Shown: positions 1 to 6,696 of the stretch, piece after piece
Position numbering within the stretch: the stretch's first letter is position 1
Layout: every line of letters starts with the position of its first letter
The notes under the pieces: generated by a model
Databases searched by the model: none
What the model saw: the letters and a program-made list of their open reading frames with translations, nothing else
What the model was told of the DNA's origin: nothing
Translations under genes and position numbers: made by a program
NCBI GenBank assembly: GCA_012510325.1
Contig: JAAZIG010000163.1
Span: 1-13,187, forward strand
DNA: 13,187 nucleotides
Source of the DNA: Bacillota bacterium
GTDB taxonomy: Bacteria > Bacillota > Dethiobacteria > DTU022
Direction of reading: 5' to 3'

Positions 1-339
1 AAAACGGCACGCCACCTTGCCCTGCGGTTTGTTTCTAAAAACCGCCTGCGCCGCTGCTTCGGTTTTGAAGATTTGGGGCAAGAACCGGAGAGCGGATCGC
101 TCATCGAGGAAGTTATCCAAACGGAGGAACGCAATCGTATTTTGCATCTGTGCATGGAGCAGCTAAACCCCGACTATCGTGAAGCGCTGTACCTCGTCTA
201 TTTTGAAAACATGCGCCATGTCCAGGCCGCCGCCGTTATGAGGAAAAGTGAAAAACAGGTGGCGGATTTGGTGTATCGTGGTAAACATTCGTTGCGAATA
301 CGGTTGGAACAGGAGGGCATCACCGGTGCGGAATACTGA
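1..339 (+). CDS. Sigma-70 family (ECF-like) RNA polymerase sigma factor, 3' part only
   Basis: The reading frame is open from the first base, so the gene starts left of the window; 112 codons and a TGA stop are visible. The C-terminal half fits sigma region 4: 'LNPDYREALYLVYFENM' matches the usual L-x-x-x-Y-R-E-x-x-x-L-x-Y-F-E pattern that opens the region, and a helix-turn-helix follows (HVQAAAVMRKSEKQVADLVYRGKHSLR), where ECF factors recognise the -35 element. The first visible residues would be the end of region 2 or the linker. The protein would direct RNA polymerase to a special promoter set. The stop overlaps the GTG start of a small membrane protein, and a PrsW-type protease lies in the same run of genes; this suggests a membrane-controlled sigma factor. 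Regulation by those neighbours is inferred. Region 2 cannot be checked here. Confidence 0.85.
   Translation, partial: KTARHLALRFVSKNRLRRCFGFEDLGQEPESGSLIEEVIQTEERNRILHLCMEQLNPDYREALYLVYFENMRHVQAAAVMRKSEKQVADLVYRGKHSLRIRLEQEGITGAEY
311..316 (+). promoter_or_regulatory. Ribosome binding site that sets the GTG start at 326
   Basis: AGGAGG sits 9 bases before GTG 326, inside the end of the sigma factor gene. It favours this GTG over the in-frame ATG at 248, which would force a 92-base overlap and add an unlikely N-terminus. Confidence 0.7.
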
Positions 340-676
340 AGAACGTGTCTTGGCCGTAAAGCAGAGAGCAAAGGAGATAGAGCGGCAGAGGCGGATTCGC
401 CAAGACCGCATCGTTATGGGAGCCCATGCCGCTGCCTCTTTACTGCTCATTATAGGGCTATCCCTGGCCATGCCGGGCATTATGGCAGGCATGCCCGAAA
501 GCGAGTATGCCTATTTGGGTGCAGCTGCCGGAATCTTTGAGCAGAACGGCGGCTTTGGTTACGTGCTCATCGGGTTGCTGGCTTTCCTTCTCGGTGTGAG
601 CGTGACCATATTGGGTTATCGTCTCCGTTTGAGAAAACAGTTGAAGCACAAGGGCTCGGAGAACGACGATGGTTGA
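326..676 (+). CDS. Small two-helix membrane protein next to sigma factor (candidate anti-sigma or adaptor)
   Basis: The product has 116 residues from GTG 326. A charged, basic N-terminal segment (about 1-29, rich in E, K and R) probably forms a cytoplasmic helix. A first membrane helix (about 30-53), a short outside loop with acidic residues (54-73), a second helix (about 74-95, 'GYVLIGLLAFLLGVSVTIL') and a basic tail follow. Both ends should face the cytoplasm. The start overlaps the sigma factor stop by 14 bases and the end overlaps the next gene by 8, so translation is probably coupled. It is clearly related to the protein at 2100-2438, with matching ERV...R, GYVL and GV-VT positions. I do not recognise a named family. 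Its position suggests it may hold or release the sigma factor and perhaps be cut by the PrsW homologue encoded two genes on; this is inference only. Confidence 0.75.
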   Translation: MRNTEERVLAVKQRAKEIERQRRIRQDRIVMGAHAAASLLLIIGLSLAMPGIMAGMPESEYAYLGAAAGIFEQNGGFGYVLIGLLAFLLGVSVTILGYRLRLRKQLKHKGSENDDG

Positions 677-1298
677 ACTGATCGATAATACCTTGCAGTT
701 TAGCGTTACGCTTATAGCCTGCGTTGGGGCAGGCATCCTCTATTCCAAGAGCCGCGAGCAAGCATACTTCTTGCTCACCTGCTTTTTGGGCACTTTTTCG
801 CTGGGCACGCTTTATTGGACGCTCCATGTTCTGCTATTCAACTATTCACCACAAGTTTTTTATGTTTCGGAACTTACCTGGATTGCCAGCTATCTGTTCC
901 TGCTGACACTGGAACATGTCCTGTCCACGCCGGAGGAAAGAAAGTTCAAGCATCCTGCCGTGTGGCTTGTTCCCATCATTTGCATTCCACAGCTTGGACT
1001 CTATTTAACGCATGGCGACATCCTTTTTAACCTGCTGATCTGCGGCCAGACGATGGCTGCCGCGTGGTACTCCGTACGCGGGCTGCTCTATGCCAGAAGG
1101 CAAAGCGGAAAACCGCGGGATCGGCAGTTTTTTCACATCGCCGTTTTGAGTATCATTACGTTGGAATACTGCCTGTGGACGACATCTTGCTTCTGGGTTA
1201 GTGATACCCTGACGAACCCCTATTTTTGGTTTGATTTTCTGCTGACAGCGGCGCTGTTTATGCTGTTACCCGCTACGCGAAAGGCGGTGGAGGGATGA
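669..1298 (+). CDS. Seven-helix integral membrane protein of unknown function
   Basis: This 209-residue protein is almost entirely hydrophobic. Seven likely membrane helices can be placed at about residues 9-26, 31-57, 62-85, 95-116, 117-143, 153-176 and 183-205, with short loops and positive residues (KFKHP, RRQSGKPRDR) that would lie inside the cell. Seven helices would put the N-terminus outside. No catalytic motif is visible, and there is no attached kinase or cyclase domain of the kind found on many 7TM sensors. It starts at ATG 669 within the end of the preceding gene and finishes in an ATGA overlap with the PrsW-type gene, so all four genes to 1930 form one translationally coupled run. 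A sensor or scaffold role for the sigma-PrsW set is possible but not shown by the sequence. Confidence 0.75.
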   Translation: MVELIDNTLQFSVTLIACVGAGILYSKSREQAYFLLTCFLGTFSLGTLYWTLHVLLFNYSPQVFYVSELTWIASYLFLLTLEHVLSTPEERKFKHPAVWLVPIICIPQLGLYLTHGDILFNLLICGQTMAAAWYSVRGLLYARRQSGKPRDRQFFHIAVLSIITLEYCLWTTSCFWVSDTLTNPYFWFDFLLTAALFMLLPATRKAVEG

Positions 1299-1930
1299 CT
1301 TATATCGAAAACATCTTTGTCTGCATCGCTGCACCGCTTCTGGTGACAGCGCTGTGCATGGGGAAACGATATGCCCGTATCTTTTTCTTTTGTTTTGCAG
1401 GCATGGCCGCTTGTCTGCTTTCGGCCTATATCAACACCTTTTTTGCCCAGCTGTACAATGCAGATCTAATCAACGCTACTACGCAGATCGCCCCGGTGGT
1501 GGAGGAAATCATGAAGCTGCTGCCGCTGCTCTTTTATCTGCTGATCTTTGAGCCGAAGGCGGAGAAAATCAATACCGCTGTGCTGATTGTTGCCACCGGC
1601 TTTGCCACCTTTGAAAACATCTGCTACCTCACCCAAAATGGCGCAGCACAGCTGTCCTTTCTGCTCATCCGCGGCTTTGGCACGGGCGCCATGCATATCG
1701 TCTGCGGGGCGGTGGTAGGCTTCGGCCTTGTGTATGTGTGGCCGCGCGGCTGGCTTCGAGTTGCGGGAACCGGTGGTCTTTTGGGTGCGGCGATCACTTT
1801 CCATGCCATCTACAATTTGCTGATCGCCTACGGCGGTACAGTCCAGTATATTGCCTACGCACTGCCCGTCTTCACCATCACAACTGGAATCGGCGCGAGC
1901 AAGCTATTTAAAGTCAAACAACAACGTTAA
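1295..1930 (+). CDS. PrsW-family glutamic intramembrane protease
   Basis: The 211-residue polytopic membrane protein carries the marks of the PrsW family. These are the EExxK motif (E70-E71-I-M-K74), a second F-E-N motif (E107-N108, 'FATFEN'), and two conserved histidines in membrane segments (H134 in 'MHIVCG', H170 in 'FHAIYN'). In Bacillus subtilis PrsW makes the first cut in the anti-sigma factor RsiW and so starts release of sigma-W; this is established for that family member. Here it shares a coupled gene run with a sigma factor and a two-helix membrane protein, so a like role is reasonable but inferred. The start ATG 1295 overlaps the previous stop (ATGA) and has GGTGGAGGG just before it. 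An intrinsic terminator follows 25 bases after the stop. Length is near the family norm. Confidence 0.92.
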   Translation: MTYIENIFVCIAAPLLVTALCMGKRYARIFFFCFAGMAACLLSAYINTFFAQLYNADLINATTQIAPVVEEIMKLLPLLFYLLIFEPKAEKINTAVLIVATGFATFENICYLTQNGAAQLSFLLIRGFGTGAMHIVCGAVVGFGLVYVWPRGWLRVAGTGGLLGAAITFHAIYNLLIAYGGTVQYIAYALPVFTITTGIGASKLFKVKQQR

Positions 1931-1954
1931 AATAGAATGAACATTTTCCCTTTG

Positions 1955-1982
1955 AGAGCTGCCAATCCGGCGGCTCTTTTTT
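1955..1982 (+). terminator. Intrinsic terminator after the sigma-PrsW gene run
   Basis: The arms AGAGCTGCC (1955-1963) and GGCGGCTCT (1969-1977) pair over 9 positions with one G-T wobble around an AATCC loop. A run of six T closes the element (1977-1982). It separates the PrsW-type gene from the second unit, which therefore probably has its own promoter. Confidence 0.88.
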
Positions 1983-2037
1983 GTGCGGAATAGTATTTTA
2001 AATTTTTTCGATTTGGGGTGCGTAGTTTTTGATTTTT

Positions 2038-2065
2038 TTGTACCTAGAGAAGTAGAAGGTATTTT
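2038..2065 (+). promoter_or_regulatory. Possible promoter for the surface protein-sortase unit
   Basis: A TTGTAC hexamer (2038-2043) is followed after 16 bases by TATTTT (2060-2065), 35 bases before the start of the gene at 2100 and after the terminator. Both boxes are imperfect and the whole stretch is A+T rich, so this is a weak call. The unit could instead use the neighbouring sigma factor; I could not recognise a clear ECF-type promoter. Confidence 0.25.
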
Positions 2066-2099
2066 ATGAAAGCTATTTTTAAGGAAGGGAGCGTTCCAA

Positions 2100-2438
2100 A
2101 TGGATGATACGGCGGAACGAGTCAGACGGGTACGGCTGCGCGCCGGAGAATTACACCGCAAAAGGGAAAACCGATTGCTCGGCGGTCTAAGTTCGCTGTG
2201 CGCGGTGCTGACCTTTTCCCTTATTGGAGCAATTGCCGCCATGACGGGCGGCAGGCAGGGCGGCACAGTGCCGGGTTTTTACGGTGCGATGCTACTGTAT
2301 GACGGCGTCGGGGGATACGTCCTGGTGGGTGTGCTGGCCCTCGCGGCAGGCGTTGTGGTGACAGCGCTGTGCCTGAGATATAGAAGAAAAACAGAAAAAC
2401 AGAAAGATGAACGAGATAAGGAGGATATAACTCAATGA
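2100..2438 (+). CDS. Small two-helix membrane protein, paralogue of the one at 326-676
   Basis: The product has 112 residues. A basic N-terminal segment (1-27, many R and K), a first membrane helix (about 28-49), an outside loop (50-69), a second helix (about 70-91, 'GGYVLVGVLALAAGVVVTAL') and a highly charged cytoplasmic tail can be seen. It aligns along its length with the small protein beside the sigma factor, with shared TxERV...R near the start and G-YVL-G-LA---GV-VT in helix 2. AAGGAAGGGA lies before ATG 2100. The stop overlaps the start of the surface protein gene (ATGA at 2435-2438), so the two are translationally coupled. The family is not one I can name. Its place ahead of the sorted protein and sortase suggests a role in regulating or assisting surface display; this is a guess from context. 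Confidence 0.75.
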   Translation: MDDTAERVRRVRLRAGELHRKRENRLLGGLSSLCAVLTFSLIGAIAAMTGGRQGGTVPGFYGAMLLYDGVGGYVLVGVLALAAGVVVTALCLRYRRKTEKQKDERDKEDITQ

Positions 2439-5233
2439 AGAAAAGAATTTTGAGTATTTTCTTGTGTCTTTGCCTGCTGATGACGGTGTTGCCTGGTCCG
2501 GCGCTGGGACAGAACCTCTATACCCTAACGCTACGCGGTGGGGATCACATTAGTCTCTTCACTGCGGAAACCGACACCCTTGATGCCACTTCGGGAGAGT
2601 CTCTAGACCTAGCGGCAGGGACAGAGGTTAGACTGTCCTGTTATGTATATAAGGACTCTTATTTTATTGGTTGGGATGTGCTACCAGCAGGTGCCCTAAC
2701 CATTCCCGACGACTCAGCAACTAGTTTTATCATGCCTGCTAAAAATATTTCCATTAAACCCAATGTGATACCAATCATTGCCCAAATCTCAGATGGAATT
2801 TTGACTTGGAATGCCATTAAGGATTACAAAAGTAAAGTAGCGATATATGTTGACGATGAGTTTATAACTAAGTTTCTAATGGCATCCGATGAAATGGAGG
2901 CCAGTGGTGGCAGCTATAGCTTTGACCTGCAGGCAGCATTTCTAGCATACGAGGAGAATGTGGAAAAACTGCCCAGCGATACATATTCCATGTATCTATA
3001 CTATTACAAGGATGGCCAATTAAAGAAGTCCTTGGAAAATGCTATCGAATATTACTATACTGGGCAATTGATTAAGCTGGCTGCACCCACCAATCTCCGC
3101 TGGGAGGGTTTTCTTGCTAAGTGGGATCCGGTAGAAAATGCTGCCAGCTATAGCTTGTCACTGGACAGTGAAATGGGGGGGTCGCAAACAGACCATGGCA
3201 TAATAACCCTCTTTGAACCTCAGTTTAACCTTTTTGATCTCAGGGTTAACTCTTTGAAAATCGGCGCTAAATATTCTTTCCGGGTGGTGGCTAACCCTGC
3301 AGAGAATAGCGATATCTATTTGTGCAGCGACTGTAGTGAAAGGAGTGTCCAAAGCGCTCCATTGCCGTACATTATTGGTGCAACCGTCACTCCGGACGAA
3401 TTGATTTTTGAAGAGAAAGGCGAGGGATATACAGAGCTTTCTCCGCAGGAATTTACGATCAGGAATACCGGCACGGGCCAGCTTGCTAATCTGGGGGTTT
3501 CTTTGACCGGTACAAATTCCGGCAGTTTTATCCTGAATAAAACAAGCACCGCCGCTTCTTTGCAAAATAAAAATGATACAACCAGCTTTACTGTGGTGCC
3601 AAAGACCGGCCTTGCGGAAGGAACCTATGAAGCGACCGCTGAAGTGAGCGCGGACCAGTTGACAACGATTAAAAAACCGATCAGCTTCACGGTTTTACAT
3701 ACCCATACATACGAAGATGACGGCGATTGCACCACTCCTGTTTACTGCTCAACATGCGGCGAGTTGGTAATACCGGCAAAATCTCATCACGAACTGTCTG
3801 ATTGGCAGCATGATCATACAAACCACTGGAAGAAATGTACGAATGCGGGATGTGTTCATACTGAACAACTTTCCGCTCACACACCCAGCCCGGACGATGG
3901 CGATTGCACTACTCCGGTTTACTGCTCTGTTTGCGGATATATGACAACAGCAGCCAAGACGCACGATTTCACAGGTGCCTACCTTTATGATGGGGACAAT
4001 CACTGGCATCTCTGCGCAAACGAGGGCTGTTCTGTAATCGATGAAAAGAAAGCGCATACCTGGATCGCAGGAACGATCACAAAATCGCCCACCTACTTTG
4101 AGGATGGTGAACAGGTTTATAACTGCCTGTGCGGAGCAGCTAAAAATGTAGTTTTGCCGCAGCTTATTGATACGAATGCGCCGACCGGAAGCATTTCCAT
4201 CGGTACGCACAATTGGAACAGCTTCCTCAATACGATTACTTTCGGTCTTTTCTTCAAGGAAACTCAAACTGTTTCGGTTACGGCAAACGATGCCGAAAGC
4301 GGCGTGGATAAGACCTATTATTATCTGTCGGACAGGGGGCTTTCAGAAGAAGAAGCAGCTAATCTTACAAGCTGGACCGTCTTCAGCGATTCCTTTAATA
4401 TCGATCCCAATCATAACTATGTTGTCTACATTAAGATTACTGATCAAGTGGGTAACAGCAGCATCATCAATTCGGATGGTCTGGTCCTTGATAATATTGT
4501 CCCACAAATTAGCGGGGTAACAGACGGCGCCATCTATTGTGCCGCCGTTGCGGTTACCGTGTCTGATGATCATCTGGGTGTTGTTACACTAAACGGTGAA
4601 GAGGTTACACTGACCGATGGAAAGTTTACGATAAACCCCAACAGCGGTGAACAGACGATCGCGGCCGCGGATAAGGCGGGTAATAGTATTACCCTCAAAA
4701 TTACGGTCAATGACGGCCATAGATGGGATGAAGGCAGAGAAACCACCCCTCCGACCGCAGCAGCGGAGGGGGTAAAAACATATACCTGTGTGCACTGCGG
4801 TGCATCTAGAACAGAGTCTATTGCGAAACTTGCTCCGAATATTATTGAAGGTCAAGACAGCACTTACGAGCTGGGAGCAAGCGGCACTCTCATGTTCCGT
4901 TCTAATGCAGCCTTCGCGGATTTTATAAGCGTCACCATGGACGGTAATACTCTTTCACCGGGCAATTACAATCTCTCCGACGGAAGCATTGTTGTGGAGT
5001 TGAAGGAGGAATACCTCGAAACTTTGGCGGTGGGAACACACCTGCTCGGCATACATTCCACAGGTGGAACGGCTACAGCTACGCTGACGGTGGAGGCGAA
5101 GGATAAGCTGGATGCTCTCCCCAAGCTGGGTGACCGCTCGATGGGGGGCTGGTGGCTGCTGGGCAGCTTATCGGCCATCGGCATCTTCCTCATCCTGGGC
5201 GGAGTCGCAAGGCGGAAACGGAGCGGTGCGTAA
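2435..5233 (+). CDS. Large secreted modular surface protein with LPKLGD sorting-like signal
   Basis: This 932-residue protein opens with a Sec signal peptide (basic MKKR, hydrophobic core, cut near residue 26). Residues about 30-110 resemble bacterial InlB-type repeat domains ('FIGWDV', 'FIMPAKNISI'). About 216-308 look like a fibronectin type III fold, and about 315-422 like an Ig-like domain of the HYDIN/ASPM kind ('EFTIRNTGTGQLANLGVSLTG'). Two tandem Cys/His-rich units of 59 residues cover 429-546, with further CxC or CxxC pairs at 564-566 and 785-788. Ig-like segments fill about 577-760. The C-terminus has LPKLGD at 895-900, a hydrophobic helix and an RRKR tail, the layout of a cell-wall sorting signal, with Leu in place of the usual Thr. 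The sortase gene starts inside its last codons, so it is the obvious substrate. Role at the surface (adhesion, binding) is unknown. The start is fixed by the ATGA overlap and GGAGG just upstream. Confidence 0.88.
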   Translation: MKKRILSIFLCLCLLMTVLPGPALGQNLYTLTLRGGDHISLFTAETDTLDATSGESLDLAAGTEVRLSCYVYKDSYFIGWDVLPAGALTIPDDSATSFIMPAKNISIKPNVIPIIAQISDGILTWNAIKDYKSKVAIYVDDEFITKFLMASDEMEASGGSYSFDLQAAFLAYEENVEKLPSDTYSMYLYYYKDGQLKKSLENAIEYYYTGQLIKLAAPTNLRWEGFLAKWDPVENAASYSLSLDSEMGGSQTDHGIITLFEPQFNLFDLRVNSLKIGAKYSFRVVANPAENSDIYLCSDCSERSVQSAPLPYIIGATVTPDELIFEEKGEGYTELSPQEFTIRNTGTGQLANLGVSLTGTNSGSFILNKTSTAASLQNKNDTTSFTVVPKTGLAEGTYEATAEVSADQLTTIKKPISFTVLHTHTYEDDGDCTTPVYCSTCGELVIPAKSHHELSDWQHDHTNHWKKCTNAGCVHTEQLSAHTPSPDDGDCTTPVYCSVCGYMTTAAKTHDFTGAYLYDGDNHWHLCANEGCSVIDEKKAHTWIAGTITKSPTYFEDGEQVYNCLCGAAKNVVLPQLIDTNAPTGSISIGTHNWNSFLNTITFGLFFKETQTVSVTANDAESGVDKTYYYLSDRGLSEEEAANLTSWTVFSDSFNIDPNHNYVVYIKITDQVGNSSIINSDGLVLDNIVPQISGVTDGAIYCAAVAVTVSDDHLGVVTLNGEEVTLTDGKFTINPNSGEQTIAAADKAGNSITLKITVNDGHRWDEGRETTPPTAAAEGVKTYTCVHCGASRTESIAKLAPNIIEGQDSTYELGASGTLMFRSNAAFADFISVTMDGNTLSPGNYNLSDGSIVVELKEEYLETLAVGTHLLGIHSTGGTATATLTVEAKDKLDALPKLGDRSMGGWWLLGSLSAIGIFLILGGVARRKRSGA
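3719..4072 (+). repeat. Two tandem 177-base units coding Cys/His-rich repeats
   Basis: Unit 1 starts at 3719 and unit 2 at 3896, an offset of 177 bases (59 codons). Both open with codons for DGDCTTPVYCS-CG, and both carry NHW and a second Cys pair in AGC or EGC context. The first 40 bases are nearly identical, the rest has diverged. The spaced Cys and His residues could bind metal or form disulfides. Confidence 0.75.
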
Positions 5234-6029
5234 ACCGGAGGTATCCAGTTTATTACAGCGATTCCAAAAGCGATATCGGATAGGGCGTAGGCATATACGC
5301 CCTATCCTGCTTGTTTTCTTCTCTGTTGCCTTTATCTTCTCGGCAGCCATGATCGGATCACATTACCGACAAATAGCTCGCGAGGAACAAAAACTGAAAG
5401 AGTTGGCGGCTGAGCATATACCGCCGCTTTCGGTTGCCCCAACGTCCCGGGAACCTGTCATACTGGAGCAATACCGGGACCTATATGCGCGGAACAGCGA
5501 TCTGGTCGGTTGGATCAAAATAGAGGGAACTGTTATCGACTATCCCGTCATGTACACAGCGGATGATTTCTATTTGGATCATGATTTTGACAAAAACAGC
5601 GCCAGGAGCGGCGTGCCCTATATCGACAAGCGCTGCACCGTAGAGCCCTTCGGTACCAATACAATCATCTATGGCCATCACATGAGACAGGGAACGATGT
5701 TCGCGTCACTGGAACGGTATGAGGACGAGGAATTCTTGAAAGAGCACCCGATCATTCGATTCGATACGCTGTATGAGCAGCAACAATTTGAGATCATCGC
5801 GGTTTTTAAAAGCCGGATCTACCGAAAGCGCGATAAAGTGTTCAAGCATTACAACTTCCTCAACGCCGAGAGCAAATCGGATTTCGAGCGATATATCGAC
5901 AATATCAAGGCTCTCTCCCTCCACGATACAGGTCGATCGGCAGTCTACGGCGACCAACTGCTTACGCTCTCTACTTGTGCATATCATGCGAAGTACGGTC
6001 AGTTTGTGGTGGTAGCAAGAAAAAAGTAA
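5226..6029 (+). CDS. srtB: Class B sortase
   Basis: From GTG 5226 the product has 267 residues. A basic cytoplasmic start, one membrane helix (about 25-44) and an extracytoplasmic catalytic domain follow. The sortase triad is visible: H151 in 'IIYGHHMRQGTMF', C251 in 'TLSTC', and R265 near the C-terminus. The 'GHHM--GTMF' and 'DLVGWIKI-GT-IDYPV' motifs are typical of class B. It would cut a sorting signal and join the protein to the cell wall or to a pilin-like acceptor. An upstream ATG at 5112 is in frame, but would overlap the surface protein gene by over 100 bases and give a residue string unlike a sortase. GTG 5226 overlaps the previous stop and fits better. A strong hairpin lies in codons 18-28 (see that entry). 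Confidence 0.93.
   Translation: MRKPEVSSLLQRFQKRYRIGRRHIRPILLVFFSVAFIFSAAMIGSHYRQIAREEQKLKELAAEHIPPLSVAPTSREPVILEQYRDLYARNSDLVGWIKIEGTVIDYPVMYTADDFYLDHDFDKNSARSGVPYIDKRCTVEPFGTNTIIYGHHMRQGTMFASLERYEDEEFLKEHPIIRFDTLYEQQQFEIIAVFKSRIYRKRDKVFKHYNFLNAESKSDFERYIDNIKALSLHDTGRSAVYGDQLLTLSTCAYHAKYGQFVVVARKK
5278..5328 (+). promoter_or_regulatory. Perfect 12-bp hairpin plus T-rich stretch inside the sortase gene start
   Basis: GGATAGGGCGTA (5278-5289) and TACGCCCTATCC (5296-5307) are exact reverse complements around a six-base loop. A T-rich run follows (5308-5328, 13 T of 21). The shape is that of an intrinsic terminator or attenuator, but the T tract is broken (TGCTTGTTTTCTTC). It could lower sortase expression relative to the upstream surface protein, or protect an mRNA end. 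The structure is seen; its role is inferred. Confidence 0.55.
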
Positions 6030-6031
6030 TC

Positions 6032-6069
6032 TCCCCAGAGTGACAGGGGGACGGGTGTATTGACACCCG
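6032..6069 (+). repeat. Paired hairpins after the sortase gene, REP-like
   Basis: Two small stems stand in a row. TCCCC (6032-6036) can pair with GGGGA (6047-6051), and CGGGTGT (6052-6058) pairs perfectly with ACACCCG (6063-6069) around ATTG. No T run follows, so this is not a standard terminator. The core TGACAGGGGGACGG resembles intergenic repeats I recall from Clostridia near REP-associated transposases. That likeness is from memory and needs a search. Confidence 0.4.
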
Positions 6070-6187
6070 GACAAAATATCGTTTGAGCTGGCGTCCGTAT
6101 AGATAAAGACCGTAATTTTGGGGGAGGTGGGAAGCGAGAACCGGCCAATTCAACAATGCATCACAATATCGAGAGGGAGGATCAATT

Positions 6188-6696
6188 ATGGTTAAAATGA
6201 AGAGCAGTTCCATCGTTACCTGTTTGTTTTCTTTTTTGCCCTGTTCTGTTTAGCTTCTCCCCAGCTGGCCTCAGCCGAGCCGGTTAAACTTACTATTCCT
6301 GAAGGCGAAATAACCCTGATTAAAAACGATTCAAGGGACAGTAATTTTATGGCTGGTGGGGACTTTGTCGGAAACACTTGGTACGCGGTGAGATACACGG
6401 GTGAGTTCTTCACCATTAATTGCCATACAGGCAATGCCACTCTGATTGGAGATACCGGACTTGACCTGCTGACGGGCTTTACCTATGACCTGACTACAGA
6501 GACAGCTTATGTGTCGGATGCGGATAACCTTTACATCATCGATCTGCTTACAGCGGAGATCACATTTGTTGGGAAGATCGCCTCAGACATGATCATCGCG
6601 CTTAGTCGCCTCCCGCAGGGAGACAACTTCTATGCTGCTTTTAAAAATAGATCCCTTGACCCATTGGCGAACTCCCCCAGGAATGGGGAAACCTGA
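6188..6696 (+). pseudogene. Broken secreted protein gene, frameshifted in the signal peptide and short at the 3' end
   Basis: GGGAGG (6175-6180) precedes ATG 6188, which starts a signal peptide that stops at TAG 6251-6253. The -1 frame then continues the signal peptide ('ALFCLASPQLASA') and a mature part to TGA 6694. One extra T in the run at 6232-6237 would restore a 169-residue protein. The mature part has blocks such as 'FFTINCHTGNATLIGDTG' and 'LYIIDLLTAEITFVGKI', like the repeating strands of beta-propeller (YVTN/NHL-like) proteins. Only one or two blades are present and the last residues (after 'DNFYAAF') look unrelated, so the 3' part is probably lost. The slip site TTTTTTG is in phase for -1 programmed frameshifting, but the short end argues for decay. 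Confidence 0.65.

Noticed and set aside
24..45. Seven-base inverted repeat GCGGTTT/AAACCGC in the sigma factor gene
   Set aside because: Short arms with an eight-base loop inside a coding frame; can arise by chance and has no T run.
248..325. Longer N-terminus for the two-helix protein from ATG 248
   Set aside because: It would overlap the sigma factor gene by 92 bases in another frame, and AGGAGG is placed for GTG 326.
4746..4771. Eight-base hairpin CCCCTCCG/CGGAGGGG in the surface protein gene
   Set aside because: No T run on either strand and a ten-base loop; explained by Pro/Ala/Glu/Gly codon choice.
5112..5225. N-terminal extension of the sortase from ATG 5112
   Set aside because: It lies wholly inside the end of the surface protein gene, in a different frame, and gives a Trp/Ser/Gly-rich string unlike sortases.
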